Part shown: one piece after another, positions 57,275 to 64,000 of the stretch
Layout: each line of letters begins with the position of its first letter
Numbering within the stretch: position 1 is the first letter of the stretch
Translations under genes and position numbers: made by a program
Assembly: GCF_030518795.1 (NCBI RefSeq)
Contig: NZ_CP130427.1
Coordinates: 1 to 64,000 of the forward strand
Reading direction: 5' to 3'
Source: Micromonospora sp. NBRC 110009
Lineage (GTDB): Bacteria; Actinomycetota; Actinomycetes; Mycobacteriales; Micromonosporaceae
DNA length: 64,000 nucleotides
The notes under the pieces: generated by a model
Told to the model about the DNA's origin: nothing
Database searches by the model: none
The model's input: only the letters and a program-made list of their open reading frames with translations

Positions 57275-57952
57275 ATGCCTACGGACAACCGCTGCGGCGT
57301 CCTCTTCGACGTGGATGGCACCCTGGTCGACACCACCTACCTGCACACCATGAGCTGGTGGGAGGCGTTGCGCGAGGGCGGCCACCGAGTGCCGATGGCC
57401 CGGATCCACCGGGCCGTCGGGATGGGTTCGGACAAGCTCCTCGACCACCTGCTCGGCCCGGAGCGTGACCGCGACGGCGACGGCAAGCTGCGTGACGCGC
57501 ACGACGCCCGCTACGCCGAGTTCTGGGCGCGGCTCACCCCGCTGCCGGGGGCGGTGGACCTGCTGCGCGCCTGCGCCGCGCGGGGGCTGCGGGTGGTGCT
57601 CGCGACCTCGGCGGCCGAGCACGAGGTGGCCGCCCTGCGGGCCGCGCTCGCCGCCGACGACGTGATCGACACCGTGACCTCCTCGGCGGACGCGGAGGAG
57701 AGCAAGCCGGCACCGGACATCCTGGTCGCCGCCCTGGACCAGTCCGGCCTCGCCGCCGAGCGGGTGGTGTTCGTCGGCGACTCGGTCTGGGACGTCGCGG
57801 CGGCCGGCAAGCTCGACATCCCGTGCATCGGCCTGGCCTGCGGCGGCACCAGCCGGGCCGAGCTGGCCGGAGCCGGTGCGGTCGCGGTCTACGACGACCC
57901 GGCCGCGCTGCTCGACGGCCTCGGCGACAGCGCCATCGCCAAACTCACCTGA
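57275..57952 (+). CDS. HAD-superfamily phosphatase
   Basis: A 225-residue HAD hydrolase of the beta-phosphoglucomutase/phosphoglycolate phosphatase type. Motif I is LFDVDGTLVDTTYLH, the lysine is in ESKPAPDI and motif IV is VFVGDSVWDV; a helical cap lies in between. AAGGGGAGCC precedes the ATG. Substrate unknown. It lies downstream of the SpoIIE gene with a 41-base gap and may be co-transcribed. Confidence 0.87.
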   Translation: MPTDNRCGVLFDVDGTLVDTTYLHTMSWWEALREGGHRVPMARIHRAVGMGSDKLLDHLLGPERDRDGDGKLRDAHDARYAEFWARLTPLPGAVDLLRACAARGLRVVLATSAAEHEVAALRAALAADDVIDTVTSSADAEESKPAPDILVAALDQSGLAAERVVFVGDSVWDVAAAGKLDIPCIGLACGGTSRAELAGAGAVAVYDDPAALLDGLGDSAIAKLT

Positions 57953-58090
57953 GCCGGGAAGGGTGCCCTGCTCACCTCCGGCCCGCCGCCGGCCGTCCGG
58001 AGATTTGGGGCAGCAGGCTTAGCCTGCCCGGGTTCGGGGCACTGCTGACCACTCCGCCCCACTTTCGACGGGGGCGGGAAGGGTGGTGCC

Positions 58091-59386
58091 GTGGAACCGG
58101 TGGATGTCGCGTTCGCCCTGCTGGGCGTCGGCGCGTTGTTGGCGGGGATCCTGCCACGCGTGCTGGAACGCCGGCCGCTGTCCATGCCGATCGCCTTCCT
58201 CGGGCTGGGCATGCTGGTCTTCCTGCTCCCCACCGGGCTGCCCTCGCCGGACCCGCTGCGTTGGCCCGAGCTGACCACCCACCTCACCGAGGTTGGTGTG
58301 ATCGTGGCGCTGATGGGCGCCGGCCTGAAGATCGACCGGCCGCTCAGCTGGGCCCGCTGGTCGTCCACCTGGCGGCTGCTGGCCGTGGCCATGCCGGTGT
58401 GCATCGCGGCGGTGGCGCTGCTCGGCTGGTGGTGGGCCGGCCTGGTGCCGGCGGCGGCGCTGCTGCTGGGCGCCGCGCTCGCCCCGACCGACCCGGTGCT
58501 CGCCTCCGATGTGCAGGTGGGCGAGCCGACCGACGTGGAGGACTCCGAGGACGAGGTCCGCTTCGCCCTGACCTCGGAGGCGGGGCTCAACGACGGCCTG
58601 GCGTTCCCCTTCGTGTACGCGGCCATCGCGATCGCCACCACCAGCCTCGCGCCGCGGGACTGGCTGGCCCACTGGGTCACCGTCGACGTGGTCTGGAAGC
58701 TCGGCGTCGGGGTGGGCGGCGGCCTGCTGGTCGGCTGGCTGCTCGGCAAGCTCTTCTTCCGCGCGCCGAGCGAGCTGCGGCTGGCCCGGCACGCCGAGGG
58801 CTTCCTCGCGCTGGCCGCGACCTTCCTGGCGTACGGGCTGGTGGAGGTGGTCGGCGGGTACGGCTTCCTGGCCGTCTTCGTGGCCGCCCGGGCGATCCGC
58901 GCCGCGGAACGGACCCACGAGTTCCATTCGGTGCTGCACGACTTCGCCGAGCAGGTCGAGCGGCTGCTCACCGTGCTGTTGCTGCTGCTGCTCGGGGGCG
59001 CGGTGATCGGCGGGCTGCTCGCCCCGCTGACCTGGCCGGCGGCCCTGGTGGGGCTGGCCCTGGTCTTCGTGATCCGGCCGGTGTCCGGTTGGCTGTCGCT
59101 GCGCGGCGCCCCGGGCCGCCCGGCCGAGCACTGGGTGATCGCGCTGTTCGGCATCCGCGGCGTCGGCTCCTTCTACTACCTGGCGTACGCGACCAGCCGG
59201 ACGGACTTCCCGCAGGCCGAGCTGCTCTGGGCAACCGTCGGCCTGGTGGTGGTCGTCTCCGTGGTGGTGCACGGCATCGCGGCCACCCCGGTCATGCAGC
59301 TGCTGGACCGGGCAGGCGAGCGGACCCGCGACGCCTCAGCGCGGGGCCGGACGGATGAACCCGCGCTCGGCGGCGTCCGGGGCTGA
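58091..59386 (+). CDS. Cation:proton antiporter (CPA1 family)
   Basis: A 431-residue transporter with about 12 membrane helices. APTDPVLASDVQVG and LTSEAGLNDGLAFPF are the ion-binding motifs of Na+(K+)/H+ exchangers, and RGVGSFYYLAYA is a later conserved helix. GTG start with GGGAAGGGTGG upstream. Its last 51 bases overlap the convergent anti-sigma-type gene. The 138-base gap before it contains small hairpins around 58009-58032 but no promoter I can defend. Confidence 0.87.
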   Translation: MEPVDVAFALLGVGALLAGILPRVLERRPLSMPIAFLGLGMLVFLLPTGLPSPDPLRWPELTTHLTEVGVIVALMGAGLKIDRPLSWARWSSTWRLLAVAMPVCIAAVALLGWWWAGLVPAAALLLGAALAPTDPVLASDVQVGEPTDVEDSEDEVRFALTSEAGLNDGLAFPFVYAAIAIATTSLAPRDWLAHWVTVDVVWKLGVGVGGGLLVGWLLGKLFFRAPSELRLARHAEGFLALAATFLAYGLVEVVGGYGFLAVFVAARAIRAAERTHEFHSVLHDFAEQVERLLTVLLLLLLGGAVIGGLLAPLTWPAALVGLALVFVIRPVSGWLSLRGAPGRPAEHWVIALFGIRGVGSFYYLAYATSRTDFPQAELLWATVGLVVVVSVVVHGIAATPVMQLLDRAGERTRDASARGRTDEPALGGVRG

Positions 59387-60355
59387 CCGGGGCGCGGGCA
59401 CCTGGCTGGCGGGCAGCTCCAGGCGTGCCCGCACGGTGGTCACCCCGTCGGCGACGCGCACGTCCACCAGGTCGCTGAGCCGGTGCACCAGCAGCAGGCC
59501 CCGGCCCCGGACGCTCGCCACCGCCGGGGGGATCCGGCCGGCGAGCGGGTCGTCGAGCTCCCCGGGCCCACTCACCTCGCAGACCACCTCGCCGGCGGCG
59601 GCCCAGCACCGGGCGGTGGCCGGGCCGGTGCCGTGGGTCAGCGCGTTGGACGCCAACTCGGTGACGCTGATCCGCAGGTCCTCGACCCGCTCTCCGCCGA
59701 GCCCGGCGGCCTGCGCCACCGCGGCCACCGCGGTCCGCAGCGCCGCGAGCCCGGCCGCGTCGACCGGCAGGGTCACCGCGTCGCCGGGGGGCGGGGGCAG
59801 CGGCCGGTCCAGCCGGGCCAGCACCGCCCGGGGTGGCCGGTAGCCGGCGCTGGGTCGCGGCACTCGCCCGCGCCACAGCCAGGGGTGGGTGTGTTCGGCG
59901 TCGGCGAGCGCCCCGGCGGGCAGCCGGGACCGGTCGAACAGGCAGCGCGCGGTGAGCGGCTCGTCGGCCAGCGCGAGGTTGACCATCGCCTCGTGTGCCA
60001 CGCAGTGCGGGTACGCGGCCGGCCGCCGGCCGGGCCAGAGCCATTCCCCGACGACCCGGACCCGACGGCCGGGGAACCGCCGGACCAGGTCGCGGAGCAC
60101 GGTCGGGATGATCGTCGCCGGGTTACGGCCGACGACCGCCGGGTCGGCGAGTTCCACCCCGTCGAGCGGGTCGAGCAGGGCCCGGAGCAGCGGGAGCCGG
60201 TGACCGGGCACGACGACCAGCACCGGCTCGCCGGCGGACCGGCCGGCGAGGACGAACCCGCGGACCGCGTCGACGTAGTCGCCGTCGTGGTCGTAGAAGA
60301 GCGCGTCGTGGCGCAGCCCCCCGCCCGGGAACGGCGACCCGGTGGCCCGGATCAT
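59336..60355 (-). CDS. MEDS domain / HATPase_c_2 anti-sigma-type protein
   Basis: A 339-residue regulator. The N-terminal MEDS domain (about 10-165) begins RHDALFYDHDGDYVDAVRGFVLAGRSAGEPVLVV; the C-terminal domain (about 195-325) is an RsbW-like ATPase with RISVTELASNALTHGTG and VRGRGLLLVHRLSD. Proteins of this layout are predicted serine kinases or sensors in the sigma-B-type network. Upstream, TACCC-GT-GGGTA forms an inverted repeat at about 60413-60424 that includes GGGTAT on this strand without a clear -35. Confidence 0.84.
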   Translation of the reverse strand: MIRATGSPFPGGGLRHDALFYDHDGDYVDAVRGFVLAGRSAGEPVLVVVPGHRLPLLRALLDPLDGVELADPAVVGRNPATIIPTVLRDLVRRFPGRRVRVVGEWLWPGRRPAAYPHCVAHEAMVNLALADEPLTARCLFDRSRLPAGALADAEHTHPWLWRGRVPRPSAGYRPPRAVLARLDRPLPPPPGDAVTLPVDAAGLAALRTAVAAVAQAAGLGGERVEDLRISVTELASNALTHGTGPATARCWAAAGEVVCEVSGPGELDDPLAGRIPPAVASVRGRGLLLVHRLSDLVDVRVADGVTTVRARLELPASQVPAPRSAPDAAERGFIRPAPR

Positions 60356-60452
60356 GCCGCGCCCGGCCGACCGCCGGCGCCGTTCACCTCGCTACACCTC
60401 CGGCTCGAACCATACCCGTGGGTAACGGAGCGCCTGCGCCCAGTGGCGCCGA

Positions 60453-61448
60453 TCAGCCACGGCCGGCGAGCAGCCGCGCGGCCACCGCCCGGCCCAGGTC
60501 CCGGCCGGAGCGCCAGGCGCTCTGCACCCGGGGCCGGCCGAACGCGTCCCCGGCCAGGCCGATGCCGTCGTCGTCCAGGTGATAGGTCCCGTTCCCGCCG
60601 GCGGTCGGCTTGGCGTACGTCCAGCGGTGCACGTGCGTCAGCTCGGCCGGCTCGCGCAGGCCGAGCAGGTCACGAACGGCCCGCTCGATCGCCGGACCGG
60701 CGGCGGCGGGTTGGCGCAGGTGGCCGGCGGCGAACTCCGGGGTGGTGTGCGCGACCAGCACCGGCGCCCCGTCGCCGCGCCGATCGCCGTCGTCGCAGAC
60801 CAGGCCGAGCACCGGGTGCCCGTTGACGAAGGCGCCGCCGAAGTCCGGCCAGCGGCGGGCCGGGAAGCGCAGCACGCCGGCCAGCGCCGACGACCAGCGC
60901 TGCGCGGCCACCGCCCGGGTGGCCACCGCCAGCGCCGGGTCGAGCAGCAGGGCCGCCTGCGGGCCGGGCATCGCCAGCACCACCGCCTCGGCGGCCCGCC
61001 CGTCCACCCGGGGGCCCGGTTCGACCGTCATGACCAACCGGTTGTGCGCCACCGTGAGGCCGCCGGCCAGGTGCTCGACCAGGGAGCGCAGGCCCCGCGG
61101 GGCCGCCCAGCGGGTCGGGCCGGCGGTCTCGCGCCGCCCGTCCGGCCCGTACGCGACGAAGGTGTCGGTCCACTCCCGGACCAGTCCGGCGGCGCGCCAA
61201 CCCTGGACCACGGTGGCGAAGCCGGGGTCGTCGACGGTGAAGTAGGCGGCCCCCAGGTCCGCCGGGCGGCCGTCGAAGCGCCTGCTGGCCATCCGTCCCC
61301 CGGTGACCCGGGCCCGTTCCCGGACCTCCACCGGGAGGCCGGCCCGGACCAGCTCGGTGGCGCATGCCACGCCGGCGATGCCCGCGCCGACCACCACCAC
61401 ACCCGACCGGTCCGCAGCCACCCGTTGATCGTATGGGTCGGCCGGCAT
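60453..61448 (-). CDS. NAD(P)/FAD-dependent amine oxidase-like (renalase-type) protein
   Basis: A 331-residue flavoprotein. The Rossmann site VVVVGAGIAGVACATELVRAGLPVEVRE starts soon after the N-terminus; TGGRMASRRFDGRPADLGAAYFTV and the final GLAGDAFGRPRVQSAWRSGRDLG complete a renalase-like pattern, which oxidises reduced nicotinamide isomers or related compounds. Start uncertain: ATG 61448, GTG 61478 and GTG 61421 are all possible; none has a strong ribosome-binding site. Confidence 0.78.
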   Translation of the reverse strand: MPADPYDQRVAADRSGVVVVGAGIAGVACATELVRAGLPVEVRERARVTGGRMASRRFDGRPADLGAAYFTVDDPGFATVVQGWRAAGLVREWTDTFVAYGPDGRRETAGPTRWAAPRGLRSLVEHLAGGLTVAHNRLVMTVEPGPRVDGRAAEAVVLAMPGPQAALLLDPALAVATRAVAAQRWSSALAGVLRFPARRWPDFGGAFVNGHPVLGLVCDDGDRRGDGAPVLVAHTTPEFAAGHLRQPAAAGPAIERAVRDLLGLREPAELTHVHRWTYAKPTAGGNGTYHLDDDGIGLAGDAFGRPRVQSAWRSGRDLGRAVAARLLAGRG

Positions 61449-61501
61449 GAAGGGCGCGCGGCCCGGGTAGTGGTACACCTGTTCGAGGAGAGGTGATCAT
61501 C

Positions 61502-61726
61502 ATGGCCGAGCAGAGCAACGGCAGGCGGGGCGACGTCAACCCGGACGCCGCGGTCAAGGACCCCGACGAGTGGGTCACCGGTGACGAGCCGCCGACCGCC
61601 GCCCAGGAGTCGTACCTGCACACCCTGGCCCGCGAGGCGGGCGAGGAGGTGCCCGAGGGCCTGACCAAGGCGGAGGCGTCCCGCCGGATCGACGAGCTCC
61701 AGGCGGAGACCGGGCGCGGCCGGTGA
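61502..61726 (+). CDS. DUF3072 protein
   Basis: A 74-residue hydrophilic protein with the DUF3072 signature DPDEWVTGDEPPTAAQESYLHTLAREAGEEVPEGLTKAEASRRIDELQ. GAGGAGAGG precedes the start; a GTG at 61493 could also be used. Stress-related occurrence is common in actinobacteria, function unknown. One base separates its stop from the convergent phosphoesterase stop. Confidence 0.78.
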   Translation: MAEQSNGRRGDVNPDAAVKDPDEWVTGDEPPTAAQESYLHTLAREAGEEVPEGLTKAEASRRIDELQAETGRGR

Positions 61727-61727
61727 G

Positions 61728-62228
61728 TCAGCGCGGGGGCAGGCGGTGCAGCTCGACCCGGTCGAGCCGCCCCGCCGCCACCCGCGCGGTCAGGTAGGTC
61801 GCGTACGGCTGGGCCCGCCGGTCGGTGGGTGAGCCGGGGTTGAGCAGGCGCAGCCCGTTCGGGGCGACGCTGTCCCACGGGATGTGGGAGTGCCCGAAGA
61901 CCAGCAGGTCAACGTCGGGGAACCGGGCCGCGCACCGGGCCTCCCGCCCGGTCTTCGGCCCGGTCTCGTGCACCACCGCCACCCGCAGCCCGGCCAGCTC
62001 GACCCGGGCCACCTCGGGCAGCCGGGCCCGCAGCTGTGGCCCGTCGTTGTTGCCGTACACCCCGACCAGCCGGCGGGCCCGGGCCGCCAGCGCGTCGAGC
62101 AGCGACACGTCCACCCAGTCGCCCGCGTGCAGCACCACGTCGGCGGCCTCGATCGCCGTCCAGAGCGGCGCGGGCAGGTCCCGTGCCCGCTTCGGCACGT
62201 GCGTGTCGGCGACGATGAGCAGCTCCAT
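61728..62228 (-). CDS. YfcE/MJ0936-family metallophosphoesterase
   Basis: A 166-residue calcineurin-like phosphoesterase: metal-binding motifs VADTHVP, LHAGDWVD, VYGNNDG, VVHETGP and FGHSHIPW, then LLNPGSPTDRR. All expected ligands are present. Small proteins of this family hydrolyse phosphodiesters, possibly cyclic nucleotides. Divergent from the regulator at 62308, which may control it. Confidence 0.84.
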   Translation of the reverse strand: MELLIVADTHVPKRARDLPAPLWTAIEAADVVLHAGDWVDVSLLDALAARARRLVGVYGNNDGPQLRARLPEVARVELAGLRVAVVHETGPKTGREARCAARFPDVDLLVFGHSHIPWDSVAPNGLRLLNPGSPTDRRAQPYATYLTARVAAGRLDRVELHRLPPR

Positions 62229-62307
62229 TCTCCGATCCTCCCCGCTGCGGCCGGGCCCCCACCGGGGACACCCCGGGCGGCGAGCCGGGGCGCTTAGGAT
62301 CGTGCGG

Positions 62308-63111
62308 GTGGGGCAGGCGGTGCGGGAGCGCGGGCGGTCGGTCGGCGGCCTGCTGCGGGAGTGGCGGGAGCGGCGGCGGCTCAGCCAGCTCGCGCTCGCG
62401 CACGAGGCGGAGATCTCGCCCCGCCACCTGAGCTTCGTGGAGACCGGCCGCGCCCGGCCGAGTCGGGAGATGGTGCTGCGGCTCGCCGAGCACCTAAACG
62501 TGCCGCTGCGGGACCGCAACCACCTGCTGCTCGCGGCCGGGTACGCCCCGGCCTACCCGCAGGCGGCGCTGGACTCTCCCGAGCTGCGCCGGGTCCGTGC
62601 GGCCGTACGCCTGGTGCTGCGCGCCCACGAGCCGTGGCCGGCGGTGGCGGTGGACCGGCTCTGGCGCCTGGTGGACGCCAACGCCGCGGTGCCGGTGCTG
62701 ACCGCCGGGGCGGCGCCGCACCTGCTCCGCCCGCCGGTGAACGCGCTGCGCCTGACCCTGCATCCGGAGGGCCTGGCGCCCCGGGTGGTGAACCTCGGCC
62801 AGTGGCGGACGCACGTGCTGGGTCGGCTGCGTCGGCAGGCCGCGCTCACCGCGGACGCCGACCTGGCCGCGCTCCACGACGAGCTGAGCGGCTATCCGGG
62901 CGGGACGCCCGGGCCGGCTCCGGCGGAGCCGGCGCCGGGTGACGTGGTGGTGCCGCTGCGGTTGCGCCATGGCGGCGGGGAGCTGCACCTGCTCAGCACG
63001 GTCTCCACCTTCGGCACCCCGCTGGACGTCACCGTGGCGGAGCTGTCCATCGAGACGTTCCTCCCCGCCGACGAGGCGACCGCCGAGGCGCTGCGCGGGG
63101 CGGTCGGCTGA
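62308..63111 (+). CDS. XRE-family regulator with MmyB-like C-terminal domain
   Basis: A 267-residue regulator: helix-turn-helix (about 10-70; LREWRERRRLSQLALAHEAEISPRHLSFVETGRARPSREMVLRLAEHL) and a PAS-like MmyB ligand-binding domain (about 95-265; VDRLWRLVDANAAVPVL and LSTVSTFGTPLDVTVAELSIETFLP). This family often controls a neighbouring oxidoreductase or SDR; the convergent SDR at 63118 is the nearest. GTG start uncertain between 62302 and 62308; AGGA spacing favours the latter. Confidence 0.82.
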   Translation: MGQAVRERGRSVGGLLREWRERRRLSQLALAHEAEISPRHLSFVETGRARPSREMVLRLAEHLNVPLRDRNHLLLAAGYAPAYPQAALDSPELRRVRAAVRLVLRAHEPWPAVAVDRLWRLVDANAAVPVLTAGAAPHLLRPPVNALRLTLHPEGLAPRVVNLGQWRTHVLGRLRRQAALTADADLAALHDELSGYPGGTPGPAPAEPAPGDVVVPLRLRHGGGELHLLSTVSTFGTPLDVTVAELSIETFLPADEATAEALRGAVG

Positions 63112-63117
63112 GCCCGG

Positions 63118-63897
63118 TCAGGCACCCTGGCCCTGGTTCTGCATCAAACCGCCGTCCACGAAGTACGTCGATCCGGTCACGTAGTTGGCGTCGTCGCTGG
63201 CCAGGAAGACCGCCACCTTGGCGATCTCCTCCGGCTGCGCGGCCCGCTTCCAGGGGATGCTCTGCACCTGCTCCTCCAGGTACTTCGGGTCGTCGATGGC
63301 CCGCTGGTTGAACGGGGTGAGCACCATGCCCGGGCCGATGTTGTTGACGTTCATGTGCATGGGCGCGACCTCCAGGGCGAGGCTCTTGGCGAACTCCAAC
63401 ATCGCGCCCTTGCTGGTGTCGTAGTCCGCGCCGCCGGCTCGGGCCACCTCCTGGTGGATGGAGGTGATGTTGATGATCTTTCCGCCGCCGCCCTGGTCCC
63501 GGCGGTGCCGGACGAAGCGGCGGGAGCAGAAGAACGCCCCGTAGACGTTCGTGCGGATGCACCGGTCCCAGGTCTCGGTGTCCAGGTCCGCCACCGGGAT
63601 GCCGGAGGCGTCGACCCCGGCGTCGTTCATCAGGATGTCCAGCCGGTCGAACTCGGCGAGCGCCTCGTCGAACATCGCCTCGACCTGGTGTTCCACGCTG
63701 ATGTCGCCCTGCACCACCACGGCCCGCCGGCCGGCCTTCTCGATCTCGGCCTTCGTGTGGTTCGCCCCGGCGTGGTCGTGCAGGTAGTGCACCACCACGT
63801 CGGCGCCCTCCCGGCCGAACTCGATGGCGGTGGCCTGGCCGATGCCCGAGTCGGAGCCGGTGATGAGCGCGGTCCTGCCCGCCAGCCGTCCGGTCAT
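63118..63897 (-). CDS. Short-chain dehydrogenase (glucose 1-dehydrogenase-like)
   Basis: A 259-residue SDR: cofactor motif TGSDSGIG, NDAGVDASG (NAG variant), catalytic Ser in INITSIHQEV and Tyr/Lys in YDTSK, with the NIGPGMVLTPFN loop. The sequence resembles glucose 1-dehydrogenase and 3-oxoacyl reductase-like stress SDRs. The ATG overlaps the stop of a gene that starts beyond the right edge (ATGA), so it belongs to an operon. Confidence 0.88.
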   Translation of the reverse strand: MTGRLAGRTALITGSDSGIGQATAIEFGREGADVVVHYLHDHAGANHTKAEIEKAGRRAVVVQGDISVEHQVEAMFDEALAEFDRLDILMNDAGVDASGIPVADLDTETWDRCIRTNVYGAFFCSRRFVRHRRDQGGGGKIINITSIHQEVARAGGADYDTSKGAMLEFAKSLALEVAPMHMNVNNIGPGMVLTPFNQRAIDDPKYLEEQVQSIPWKRAAQPEEIAKVAVFLASDDANYVTGSTYFVDGGLMQNQGQGA

Positions 63898-64000
63898 GTG
63901 CGTGCTCCCTCCATGGTGGCCGTACCGGCCGGCACGGTCAGTCGGGTGGTGTCGGCGCCGAGCCGTTCGGCGGCCTCGGTGAGGTGACCGGCCGCGTTGA
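63894..64000 (-). CDS. C-terminal end of a gene cut by the window edge
   Basis: About 35 codons in frame with a TGA at 63894-63896 that overlaps the SDR start. The encoded end includes NAAGHLTEAAERLGADTTRL and MEGART. A helical, alanine-rich sequence; family not recognisable. The ATGA overlap and GGAGGGAG before the SDR support a real coupled gene. Confidence 0.5.
   Translation of the reverse strand, partial: NAAGHLTEAAERLGADTTRLTVPAGTATMEGART

Noticed and set aside
61465-61470. GGGTAG as -10 box of a sigma-B-type promoter for the DUF3072 gene
   Set aside because: Only GCAT at the -35 position and a wrong last base; too weak to list.
1-64000. tRNA, rRNA, CRISPR arrays or insertion sequences
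   Set aside because: No cloverleaf-like sequence, regularly spaced repeat or transposase was recognised in any gap; a tRNA or Rfam scan would confirm.

Overview
The window is chromosomal DNA of a very GC-rich actinomycete. By eye GC is above 70%, nearly every third codon position is G or C, GTG starts are common, and genes are linked by GTGA or ATGA overlaps. The left end carries the phosphatidylinositol-mannoside locus (pgsA, patA-like, pimA) next to an HIT protein and thrS, with pdxS beside it. That synteny, the mycothiol-era actinobacterial families (DUF4235, DUF3618, DUF1206, DUF2795, DUF3072, ChaB, F420-type LLM oxidoreductase) and the protein style all suggest Micromonosporaceae, most likely Micromonospora or a close relative. 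The genus is inference. I see no rRNA, tRNA, CRISPR, insertion sequence or prophage.

Layout. 0-12 kb: PdxS (cut by the window edge), a LemA-like protein, then the pgsA-patA-pimA operon on the minus strand. A block with an EF-G2-like GTPase, an aldo/keto reductase, a maltokinase-cap-like protein and a membrane protein separates this operon from the HIT protein and thrS. 12-19 kb: YcnI-like copper-domain protein, ADP-ribosylglycohydrolase, a two-component system, adenosine deaminase-family protein, trans-aconitate-type methyltransferase and a second aldo/keto reductase. 19-24 kb: cold-shock protein, a translationally coupled three-gene membrane operon (holin-like, DUF3618, DUF4235), an MscS channel, a DUF1206 protein and a lipoprotein. 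24-35 kb: a PLP enzyme resembling cysteine desulfurases, a small acetyltransferase, a GH3 glycosidase, an F420-type oxidoreductase, a MoxR ATPase plus VWA/metallopeptidase pair, RecQ helicase and an AraC regulator.

34.8-43.6 kb is the most striking block: a tightly coupled minus-strand operon of about 8.8 kb. It encodes GmhA (sedoheptulose-7-phosphate isomerase), bifunctional HldE, a GmhB phosphatase fused to a GT9 glycosyltransferase, a second GT9 enzyme, two further glycosyltransferases, an SDR, a 24-codon mini-ORF wedged in by two ATGA overlaps, and topoisomerase IB at the end. It can supply nucleotide-activated D-glycero-D-manno-heptose and enzymes to transfer it, in an organism expected to lack LPS. 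No HldD epimerase is present.

43.7-64 kb: polyprenol-phosphate mannose synthase, a phytoene-desaturase-like oxidoreductase divergent from an aldehyde dehydrogenase, and a run of stress-type genes (ChaB, YihY/BrkB, DUF2795, SRPBCC, small membrane proteins, a mechanosensitive-type channel). With them are a PAS-GAF-SpoIIE-HATPase phosphatase and a MEDS-HATPase protein of the kind that controls general-stress sigma factors. Several of these genes, and also recQ, are preceded closely by GTTT-N15/16-GGGTAC or near matches, the promoter type known for Streptomyces sigma-B. I infer a dispersed general-stress regulon that includes recQ and the divergent oxidoreductase/aldehyde dehydrogenase pair. The window ends in an SDR gene coupled to an upstream gene cut by the right edge. 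No gene-free stretch exceeds about 300 bases; the longer gaps hold terminators, inverted repeats or promoter candidates, as listed.
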